From: Bacillota bacterium
GTDB lineage: Bacteria; Bacillota_A; Clostridia; Lachnospirales; Lachnospiraceae
Assembly (NCBI GenBank): GCA_023443925.1
Contig: JAEZSL010000174.1
Coordinates: 1-27,201, forward strand
Reading direction: 5' to 3'
Length of the DNA stretch: 27,201 nucleotides
Made by a program: the position numbers and the translations under genes. The notes beneath the pieces were generated by a model. It had not been told where the DNA came from, did no database searches, and saw nothing but the letters and a program-made list of their open reading frames with translations. Positions 18,058 through 24,184 of the stretch are shown piece after piece (the stretch's first letter is position 1; the number at the start of each line of letters is the position of its first letter).

Positions 18058-19269
18058 ATGAGCAGAAGAAAGCAATTGAAAATGAAGAAAGTAGGTCCGG
18101 AGCATTTGGAGCAGTATAATCAGCTGCTGCGGTATGTGTTTCAGGTAACCGACAGGGAGCTGCATCAGAGTGGCTGGGAGGAAGATGAGATTATACGGGC
18201 AAAATCTCCCGTGCTGGAACAGGCGGATGTTCTTGGCTGGTTTGATGGTGAAAAATTGATCTCCCAGGTGGCAGTATACCCTTTTCAGGTGCGTATCTTT
18301 GACCGGACTTTTGAGATGGGTGGGCTGACAGGGGTAGGCACTTATCCGGAATATTCCGCACAGGGACTGATGCATAAACTTCTATGCAAAACCTTAGAAA
18401 ATATGAGGGAACGTAAGCAGTCCATTTCCTACCTCTTTCCTTATTCCATACCTTATTATCGCAGAAAGGGCTGGGAGATTATATCGGATGTGATAACCTT
18501 TGAGATTAACGACTACCAGCTGCCTAAGAATAAGCGGGTAACCGGTGAGATTGAGCGCGTTACCGTAGACAGCGGCCAGGTAAAGGCAGCCTATGAGCGT
18601 TTTGCCATGCAGACACATGGCGCCATGCTTCGTAATGAGCTGGCCTGGAATGAGTATTGGCTTTGGGATACGGATGATATTATGGCGGCTATTTATTACA
18701 ATGAAGAGGGACAGCCGGATGGGTATGTGCTTTACTGGATTTCGGATGAAGTTTTTCATATCAAGGATATGATATTTATGAATGAGGAAGCCCGCAGCGG
18801 ACTCTGGAATTTTATCAGCGCGCACTTTTCCATGATTTCAAAGGTAGTGGGGAATATCCATACCGATGAACCGCTGGCCTTTCTTCTTGAGGATGCGGAT
18901 ATTAAGGAAACCATTTCGCCATATTTTATGGCACGTATTGTGGATTTGGAAATGTTTGTTGCGGAGTATCCCTTTAAACCGGATACAGCAGACAGAGAGT
19001 GGACCTTTACCTTGGAAGATCCTATGTTATCCTGGAATCAGGGGACCTTCACCCTGCGGATTACAGCTGCCGGAAAAGGGGAAGTTATCCGTGTTTCAGA
19101 AAAAAGTACGGATAAAATTGATATTCAGAGTATGACTACCATGTTGTTAGGCTACAAGAGACCGGATTATCTCCATAAAATAGGCCGGATATCCTGCAGC
19201 GCGGAGACAGTGGATATGCTAGAGGACGCCATAGAGCAGCAGACTCCGTACTTCTCGGATTACTTTTAG
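18058..19269 (+). CDS. Eis-family GNAT N-acetyltransferase
   Basis: This is a predicted acetyl-CoA-dependent N-acetyltransferase of the Eis family, 403 residues from ATG 18058. An N-terminal GNAT domain carries the acetyl-CoA loop in VGTYPEYSAQGLMHKLL and the FPYSIPYYRRKGW motif. A second GNAT-like domain follows (VLYWISDEVFHIKDMIF), and then a C-terminal sterol-carrier-like domain (MARIVDLEMFVAEYPF, and MLLGYKRPDYLHKIGRI). Known Eis proteins acetylate aminoglycosides, peptides or other amines; the substrate here is unknown. TTGGAG lies about 8 bases before 18058. The frame is open back to TTG 17995, and ATG 18082 is also possible. It follows the MerR-type gene by 94 bases and may be under its control. 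Confidence 0.85.
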   Translation: MSRRKQLKMKKVGPEHLEQYNQLLRYVFQVTDRELHQSGWEEDEIIRAKSPVLEQADVLGWFDGEKLISQVAVYPFQVRIFDRTFEMGGLTGVGTYPEYSAQGLMHKLLCKTLENMRERKQSISYLFPYSIPYYRRKGWEIISDVITFEINDYQLPKNKRVTGEIERVTVDSGQVKAAYERFAMQTHGAMLRNELAWNEYWLWDTDDIMAAIYYNEEGQPDGYVLYWISDEVFHIKDMIFMNEEARSGLWNFISAHFSMISKVVGNIHTDEPLAFLLEDADIKETISPYFMARIVDLEMFVAEYPFKPDTADREWTFTLEDPMLSWNQGTFTLRITAAGKGEVIRVSEKSTDKIDIQSMTTMLLGYKRPDYLHKIGRISCSAETVDMLEDAIEQQTPYFSDYF

Positions 19270-19623
19270 TAATAGGGTCTGGCGGATTAAGTTTTTTTTA
19301 ACATATAGGAAACACCTAGTATACAGTAGCTGTAATGGGAAGTTTACCTATTCGGTTTTGTTTGTTACCCCCATTGACACATGCTATCAATGATAGGGAA
19401 CAGAGATAATCCCTTTTGGGATAAAGCATGAAGGCTTATTAGTCAAAGATGAAGGGAAAGGGACTTATTTACCGGTGGGATACTGATTCCGGCGGTTTTC
19501 TTCAAATACAGCCTCAAAATAACATAAAACGTCATAATAAATCACAAAATACCAAAATAGGAATATATTTAATAATGCAAGAAGTATTTATTAATGCAAA
19601 TATATTCATAGTGAGGTGTTTAT
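19270..19623 (+). other. Non-coding stretch with hairpins and a direct repeat
   Basis: This stretch has no convincing gene; a 64-codon frame at 19449-19643 lacks a ribosome site. It holds a TTGACA at 19374-19379 without a matching -10, and a perfect palindrome CTATCAATGATAG (19384-19396). A small hairpin ATCCC-TTTT-GGGAT (19409-19422) follows, and ATGCT / AGCAT (19381-19385, 19425-19429) could close both hairpins into a branched structure. Just before the next gene a 15-base direct repeat, TATTTAATAATGCAA (19566-19580) and TATTTATTAATGCAA (19585-19599), differs at one base. It probably includes the promoter of the following cassette. Confidence 0.4.
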
Positions 19624-19821
19624 ATGGGCTTTTACAGAAATGAATCGAATAGAGGGCATGGCTATTATACTTCTAAAGACAATTTAAGAAGTAGTATCAG
19701 CAGATCACGTGATAGATCAAGTAGCAGATCCAATAGCAGGTTTAATAACCGGTTTGACAGCAGATCAAGCAGTAGATCCAGAAGCAGATCCAGAAGCAGA
19801 TCAAACAACAGGTTCTACTAG
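19624..19821 (+). CDS. Small Ser/Arg-repeat protein
   Basis: This 65-residue, very basic protein is made of 20 serines and 16 arginines (55 percent together). Residues 22-65 are almost only S, R and N with a few F and D, and end in alternating RS dipeptides (SRSRSRSRSRS) and NNRFY. The DNA of this part contains a 12-base tandem repeat (AGCAGATCCAGA type, 19761-19803). The ATG has GTGAGGTG upstream. The neighbouring gene, only 15 to 21 bases downstream, encodes a protein kinase, so the RS tract is a natural candidate substrate. Similar chemistry is known in eukaryotic SR proteins and in the Ser/Arg/Lys-rich spore coat protein CotG of Bacillus, phosphorylated by CotH. I know no characterised homologue. 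It is likely disordered until it is modified or bound. Confidence 0.75.
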   Translation: MGFYRNESNRGHGYYTSKDNLRSSISRSRDRSSSRSNSRFNNRFDSRSSSRSRSRSRSRSNNRFY

Positions 19822-19842
19822 AAGATTAATTATGAGTTGCTT

Positions 19843-20589
19843 ATGGGTCTTCATCTGAAAAATAAAACCGGCAATATAGACCATTATTACAAAAAGGATG
19901 ATATAATTGACAGCTATACCATACAAAGATTATTAGGCGAGGGACGATATGGGATCGTATATCTTGCTGTTGATAAGGATCAAAATAAATATGTTGTAAA
20001 GCAATTGAAGAACGAGATGATAAAAAAAGGTGATAATAAATTATTTTACGAAGAATTGAGTTTGAAGAAGTTACAGCATCCTTATTTTCCTCAATTCATT
20101 TCAAGATTTCGAGATAAGGAAAGAAAAGGGTATATCCTTGAGTATATAGAAGGTGAAGTATTTGAAGATATTTTACGAAAGGATAGATACCAATTTGGCC
20201 GTGAGGAGATTTACCAGGTTTGCAGCCAGCTGCTTGATATGGTGGAGATATTGCATAACTGCAATATTATCCATGGAGACATTAGGCTGCCTAATATCAT
20301 AAGAAAAGATAATAAAGAGCTTTGTCTGATTGATTTTGGGCTGGCCAGAATACTGGATAATGAGCATCACACGAAGGACTTAGATTACTGGTATATAGGT
20401 GATTTTTTAATTCATCTGTATTATACCACATACCAAAATGTAAGCAGAATTAGCAGACCCTGGTTTAAGGAGCTTGACTTAAAGCCAGAAGAAAAAGTTT
20501 TCTTAAAGAGACTTATGGGTATTGAAGATTCTTATAAAAATATTCATGAAATCAGACAGCAGTTGAATAAAATTAAGAATAGTAATTAA
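19843..20589 (+). CDS. Small atypical Ser/Thr-type protein kinase
   Basis: This is a cytoplasmic kinase-fold protein of 248 residues, with no membrane helix and no sensor domain. The glycine loop is LGEGRYGIVYLA (residues 31-42) and the ATP-anchoring Lys53 is in YVVKQ. A Glu70/71 pair can serve as the helix-C glutamate. The hinge is ILEYIEG, the catalytic loop HGDIRLPNI (His144, Asp146, Asn151), and the metal motif IDFG has Asp164. All essential residues are present. HGDxR replaces the usual HRDxK, and the C-terminal lobe is short. The start may be ATG 19843 or the in-frame TTG 19837, and neither has a strong ribosome site. Translation is probably coupled to the Ser/Arg-repeat gene ending at 19821, its likely substrate. 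A perfect hairpin follows the stop. Confidence 0.85.
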   Translation: MGLHLKNKTGNIDHYYKKDDIIDSYTIQRLLGEGRYGIVYLAVDKDQNKYVVKQLKNEMIKKGDNKLFYEELSLKKLQHPYFPQFISRFRDKERKGYILEYIEGEVFEDILRKDRYQFGREEIYQVCSQLLDMVEILHNCNIIHGDIRLPNIIRKDNKELCLIDFGLARILDNEHHTKDLDYWYIGDFLIHLYYTTYQNVSRISRPWFKELDLKPEEKVFLKRLMGIEDSYKNIHEIRQQLNKIKNSN

Positions 20590-20594
20590 TAGAA

Positions 20595-20635
20595 ACCATG
20601 AGGTTTAATATTTCTGAAATATTAAACCTCATGGT
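20595..20635. terminator. Perfect 19-base hairpin after the kinase gene
   Basis: ACCATGAGGTTTAATATTT (20595-20613) and its exact complement (20617-20635) flank a 3-base loop. The following bases, ATTTATATT, are AT-rich but not a run of T, so termination may be partial. The next gene starts 60 bases later, so the hairpin may set its level relative to the kinase. Confidence 0.6.
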
Positions 20636-20695
20636 ATTTATATTAATGTTTGAATCGATTAATGTATTTATAATCAGGTGGGAAGAGGGATATAC

Positions 20696-21259
20696 ATGAA
20701 ATATTTTGGGAATATTATACGATTTTATCCGGATAGTTTTCGGGCTAACATATTTACAAAAGATCCCTTTCGAATGGTTGGACTGATTGATGTAGCAATA
20801 CATTATTATTATGGGGTTGAAAGAGTAACTCTTGCCTTCTATAGATCCTCGGGCACCAACAGTGGTAAAACCCAGGGATTATGGTACCCAATTGTTGGAA
20901 TTAAGCTGCATACCGGTGGATTTACAGAGTTTACAAAATATATAAATTTTGTTCTTACGGAAACCACCAAAGACGGCTATGCAGAGGAGGGATGGCTGGC
21001 AAAATCACTTTTTTTCAGTGGCAGCAGGGACCGAACGGAAATAAGAGGCTTTTCCAATGGATTTCATAGAGAAAGCTTATTAGATATAGGGAAAAATCTG
21101 AAAGATCTCTATGAAAATAACAGGTACTGCTATATAAAGAAGATGGATGCTGAATTTATCAATACTATGGTGACTTTAAATTGTAAACTATATAACAATA
21201 TGCATACTCAAAGAGAAAATTACGAACGATTCATACAGGATGTTTATAGTGAATGTTAA
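20696..21259 (+). CDS. Unknown protein, third gene of the SR/kinase cassette
   Basis: I do not recognise this 187-residue protein. I chose ATG 20696 because AAGAGGG stands 7 bases before it; a GTG at 20678 in the same frame is less likely. It has no signal peptide, no membrane helix and no metal-binding cluster. It is rich in aromatic residues (IIRFYPDSFRANIFTK, HYYYGVERVTLAFY, LWYPIVGIKLHTGGFTEF) with predicted mixed alpha/beta character and a charged helical C-terminus. RSSGTNSGKTQG looks loosely like a phosphate loop but does not fit the Walker A pattern. Its position after the Ser/Arg-repeat and kinase genes on the same strand suggests a shared task, for example as scaffold, adaptor or second substrate. 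That is inference only. Confidence 0.7.
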   Translation: MKYFGNIIRFYPDSFRANIFTKDPFRMVGLIDVAIHYYYGVERVTLAFYRSSGTNSGKTQGLWYPIVGIKLHTGGFTEFTKYINFVLTETTKDGYAEEGWLAKSLFFSGSRDRTEIRGFSNGFHRESLLDIGKNLKDLYENNRYCYIKKMDAEFINTMVTLNCKLYNNMHTQRENYERFIQDVYSEC

Positions 21260-21273
21260 GGAATGATGAAATG

Positions 21274-22278
21274 TCATATAGGAATGTTCTCATTTTGATA
21301 TATTTCTATAAGCTTTTCTCCGACTGCTGTCAGACTGCGTTCCTGAGCAATACCAATACCATAAGCGGTAAGATCCGGTAAAGTGCCAGATAAAATGCCG
21401 GCTGTTTTCTCGACGAATTGCTGGAATTCTTTCGCTTTGTAGATGTCCTTTCCATCAGTTAACCATCCTTCATAGACGGGAATATCCCGGACAAGAGCCG
21501 GTATTTTGCAGGCGAGGGCTTCCAGAACAACAATTCCTTCGGTTTCTTCATAGGAGAAAAAGGCGAACAGGTCACAGCCATTATAGGCTTCACAGAGTTC
21601 ATCACGTTCTATATAACCGGGAAAACTCAAATTTGCAGGTGCGTTTTTTATAGCGGTTTGGATGTGTCTTGGCACAAGCAACAGTTTTGTATATCCAAAC
21701 CAGAAGAAGTGCACCTTTGGCATACTGCGGGCAAGTTCAATGAAATCTAAAATACCCTTGCGCTCTATATAATGACCAACTGAGATAACTGCTTTATCAG
21801 AAGGGAGAAGCTGGTATTTTGCCCGGAATGCGGCACGCTTTGTTAGGCTGAAAGCAAAAAATTCCGTATCAATTCCATTGGACAGGTTATAGATGGGGGT
21901 CTTAATTCCATAACTTATAAGTAACTTTTTTGAGTAAAGCGTGGGAGTGATAATTACATCCCCAAGTTCATAACATCGGATAATCCACTTTTTAAACAAG
22001 GGTGCGAAAACATTAGTACCTATAAACGAATTTCTGAAGTCTTCCATGGTGGAATGCCCATAATAAATAATTTTCTTATGATGTTTACGGGCCAGCCATG
22101 CCGCAGCAATAGAGTCGGGAAATACGGTATTGATATGCACAACCGAAGCGGTTTTTGCGAATTTATTCGTTGTCTTGAAGCCGATGCGCTCCAGAATGGC
22201 CCTTTGGTGTTGGATGGCCCGCCCGACACCGCTTTTTTCTACCAGCGACAAGCAGCCTGAATATAAAGTAATAAGCAT
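21274..22278 (-). CDS. GT4-type glycosyltransferase
   Basis: This is a glycosyltransferase of the GT-B fold, family GT4, 334 residues. It probably transfers a sugar from a nucleotide donor to a membrane lipid or polymer. The N-terminal acceptor domain contains SGVGRAIQHQ and VVHINTVFPD. The C-terminal donor domain shows YNLSNGIDTEFF, ISVGHYIERKG and the EX7E signature in SYEETEGIVVLEALA, so it should be active. The start has AAGGAG upstream, 14 bases after the end of the VTT-type gene, with which it forms an operon. Close relatives make glycolipids such as diacylglycerol glycosides; a membrane-protein partner and an OmpR-type promoter motif agree with an envelope role, but the product is unknown. 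Confidence 0.88.
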   Translation of the reverse strand: MLITLYSGCLSLVEKSGVGRAIQHQRAILERIGFKTTNKFAKTASVVHINTVFPDSIAAAWLARKHHKKIIYYGHSTMEDFRNSFIGTNVFAPLFKKWIIRCYELGDVIITPTLYSKKLLISYGIKTPIYNLSNGIDTEFFAFSLTKRAAFRAKYQLLPSDKAVISVGHYIERKGILDFIELARSMPKVHFFWFGYTKLLLVPRHIQTAIKNAPANLSFPGYIERDELCEAYNGCDLFAFFSYEETEGIVVLEALACKIPALVRDIPVYEGWLTDGKDIYKAKEFQQFVEKTAGILSGTLPDLTAYGIGIAQERSLTAVGEKLIEIYQNENIPI

Positions 22279-22292
22279 TCATAACTCCTTTC

Positions 22293-22889
22293 TTATTGCA
22301 CCATTGATACGATGTGCTGCAAAATTACGTTGAGTCCAAAACTATAAAGAGTAATTGAGAGCGGTTTGCCAAGCAGAATAATGGCCGTGAATTTTTTCCA
22401 GCTCAACTTTGTGGTCCCAGCTAAGTAACATAAAAAGTCATCGGGTGCTGCCGGAAAAAAGATTGCAATGGCAAACCATTTGGCAAATCGACCTTCTTTG
22501 TTTGTCCATGCGTCATACTTAATAATTGTCTTTTCATTGAAAAGAGCATGTAGAATGGGCTTTCCATAGGTTCGAGCAAGGGTAAACGCCGTAAGAGAAC
22601 CAATACATATGCCTATGTAATTATAGAGAAAGCCATACCAGGGCCCAAAAAGCAAGACACCGGCAAGACAGCCAAGCCCACCCGGAAGAATAGGTAAAAC
22701 CACCTGAACGGCTTGAAAGCCGATAAAAACCAATGCGCTTAGAGCGCCAAAGCCTGCGAGGTACTTCTGCAGAGCATCAATGGAGGTAAAGAGGTTATTA
22801 TGAATTGCGTAAACAGAAAAAACAATGCAGGTGAACAGGCTGACGGCAGAAATGATACCGATGGTTTTTTTGATTAAGAGCTTATTCAT
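22293..22889 (-). CDS. VTT-domain (TVP38/DedA-like) membrane protein
   Basis: This is an integral membrane protein of 198 residues with about five helices. It carries the VTT (SNARE-associated) domain signature: VLPGG-like turn PILPGGLGCLAG, then VLLFGPWYGFLYNYIGICIG, then SLTAFTLARTYG, followed by FFPAAPDDFLCYLAGTT. DedA/TVP38 relatives are thought to move or scramble phospholipid carriers and maintain the envelope. AGGAGG (22899-22904) precedes the start, which overlaps the stop of a short upstream ORF by a few bases. Its genetic link to a GT4 glycosyltransferase suggests joint work on a lipid-linked sugar. Confidence 0.87.
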   Translation of the reverse strand: MNKLLIKKTIGIISAVSLFTCIVFSVYAIHNNLFTSIDALQKYLAGFGALSALVFIGFQAVQVVLPILPGGLGCLAGVLLFGPWYGFLYNYIGICIGSLTAFTLARTYGKPILHALFNEKTIIKYDAWTNKEGRFAKWFAIAIFFPAAPDDFLCYLAGTTKLSWKKFTAIILLGKPLSITLYSFGLNVILQHIVSMVQ

Positions 22890-23107
22890 AGCAGCGCCTC
22901 CTGACCGCTTAAATTCAAGCTGTCAGGAAAATCCCTAAAAACCTCAATATAGAGACACTGGACTTTGGTGTTAAACGTAGCTGACGATAATATTTGATGA
23001 GTCAATTTAGCGGCGGTATTAATGTTCATATTATTTTGCGTTTTGGTATCAGCAACCCTTTCGTTGATGTATGGAACATACCTGTCCGTTGTAATTGATA
23101 TTTTCAT
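22886..23107 (-). CDS. Short ORF, possible glycosyltransferase remnant
   Basis: This is a 73-residue frame with a usable ribosome site (AAGGAACTC before ATG). Its first 20 residues (MKISITTDRYVPYINERVA) resemble the start of GT4 glycosyltransferases, which typically open with MKI..TD.Y.P..NGVV. After that the similarity ends and the protein stops at the start of the VTT-type gene (ATGA overlap). It could be the leftover first strand-turn-helix of a deleted glycosyltransferase, or a short coupling peptide that keeps ribosomes moving to the next gene. It is the first frame of the operon after the promoter. Confidence 0.45.
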   Translation of the reverse strand: MKISITTDRYVPYINERVADTKTQNNMNINTAAKLTHQILSSATFNTKVQCLYIEVFRDFPDSLNLSGQEALL

Positions 23108-23141
23108 AAATTGAGTTCCTTTCTGATAAGCTGGTAAGTTA

Positions 23142-23160
23142 TTTGTTATCCGATAACAAA
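23142..23160. promoter_or_regulatory. Perfect operator-like palindrome before the VTT/GT operon
   Basis: TTTGTTATCCGATAACAAA has two 8-base arms around a 3-base centre. Read on the minus strand it overlaps a possible -10 (GATAAC) of the VTT/glycosyltransferase operon. That is the position of a repressor site. The regulator is not obvious in the window. Confidence 0.55.
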
Positions 23161-23180
23161 GCCAGTATAAGTAAACAATT

Positions 23181-23196
23181 TAAACTCAACTTAAAC
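23181..23196 (-). promoter_or_regulatory. OmpR-type direct repeat, VTT/GT operon side
   Basis: On the minus strand this reads GTTTAAGTTGAGTTTA, which matches the motif before the response regulator gene at 14 of 16 bases. The GTTTA halves repeat with an 11-base period. It lies upstream of the VTT/glycosyltransferase operon and points toward it. Confidence 0.6.
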
Positions 23197-23436
23197 AGTA
23201 GATAATATCAGTGGATTAAATTTAAAATAATATCCGGGAGTACGGTTTACCTGAAACTCCGTATCTTTTATTATGTATAAAGTACTTTTCACACTTGATA
23301 TCCTAAGTCGGGTCGTATATAATTTTATACATTAAATTTAGAACATATTGCAAAACACTTTAACCATGTTTGGGCAATACTTAAGAAGGCAGCAAAACCT
23401 ATGGATGCAGGATATAAAAAATGTAATTATAATTCT

Positions 23437-23452
23437 GTTTAAATTCAGTTTA
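23437..23452 (+). promoter_or_regulatory. OmpR-type direct repeat before the response regulator
   Basis: GTTTAAATTCAGTTTA contains GTTTA twice with an 11-base period, the usual form of OmpR/PhoB-family binding sites. It ends 7 bases before the TTGACA at 23460, so a bound regulator would touch RNA polymerase. This suggests self-activation. Confidence 0.65.
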
Positions 23453-23459
23453 CATTGGA

Positions 23460-23486
23460 TTGACATACTATACATGATAATATGAT
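23460..23486 (+). promoter_or_regulatory. Putative promoter of the OmpR-type two-component genes
   Basis: TTGACA (23460-23465) is a perfect -35 box. TATGAT (23481-23486) is a likely -10 at a short spacing of 15 bases; a 17-base spacing gives the poor TGATTG. A short spacer would fit dependence on the activator bound to the adjacent direct repeat. Confidence 0.5.
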
Positions 23487-23509
23487 TGACCGAAGAAAGG
23501 AGCTTCACT

Positions 23510-24184
23510 ATGAATAAAATTCTAGTTGTAGACGATGATCCGCATTTTCGCGAATTGGTGAAGGTCGTTTTGCAGAAAGAGGGTTTTGCTGTATATGAAG
23601 CTGACGACGGTCTGGATGCACTTTCCAAATTAGTAACAGTAAAAGTGGATTTGGCGATCCTTGACGTAATGATGCCGAATATGGATGGTTTTGAGCTATG
23701 CAGGGAACTTCGGGAAGCTTATGATATTCCCTTGCTTATGTTGACGGCTAAGGGAGAAACCTCACAAAAAGTAAAAGGTTTTCAGCTGGGTACGGATGAT
23801 TATTTGGTGAAGCCCTTTGAGCCTATGGAATTGGTGGTGAGAGTAAAAGCCTTGTTAAAACGCTACCAAATCATCGCTTCTCAAAATGTTCAAATCGGGA
23901 AACTTGTAATGAACCAAAAGAATTATGAAGTAACCGCAGGCGAAGAAAAAATCACACTTCCGCTCAAAGAATTTGAGCTTTTGTTTAAATTGGCCGGGCA
24001 GCCCGGACGGACATTCTCGCGGGACGCGTTGATTGAAGATATATGGGGCTACGATTATGAAGGCAACGAGCGGACACTGGACGTGCATGTAAACCGCTTG
24101 CGCCAGCGTTTCCCGGAGGAAAAGTGCGCTTTTAAAATAACCACCATCCGGGGTCTTGGCTACCGCTTGGAGGTGGATTCATGA
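23510..24184 (+). CDS. OmpR-family response regulator
   Basis: This is a DNA-binding response regulator of 224 residues, similar to VanR and PhoP types. The receiver domain has D8-D9-D10, phospho-acceptor D52 (LAILDVMMPN), the switch Thr in LLMLTAKGE and the lysine in YLVKPFEP. The winged-helix domain ends with DVHVNRLRQRF and ITTIRGLGYRLE, the typical recognition helix and wing. I chose ATG 23510, with AAAGGAG 7 bases upstream; an earlier in-frame start at 23486 lies before the ribosome site. Its stop overlaps the histidine kinase start (ATGA). It probably binds the GTTTA direct repeats before its own gene and two neighbouring units. Confidence 0.94.
   Translation: MNKILVVDDDPHFRELVKVVLQKEGFAVYEADDGLDALSKLVTVKVDLAILDVMMPNMDGFELCRELREAYDIPLLMLTAKGETSQKVKGFQLGTDDYLVKPFEPMELVVRVKALLKRYQIIASQNVQIGKLVMNQKNYEVTAGEEKITLPLKEFELLFKLAGQPGRTFSRDALIEDIWGYDYEGNERTLDVHVNRLRQRFPEEKCAFKITTIRGLGYRLEVDS

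Noticed and set aside
19372..19450. Known riboswitch (cyclic di-GMP or cobalamin class)
   Set aside because: Hairpins are present, but none of the conserved bases of these classes can be matched.
19449..19643. 64-codon frame upstream of the RS-repeat gene
   Set aside because: It has no ribosome site, overlaps the well-supported start of the next gene and has no recognisable protein character.
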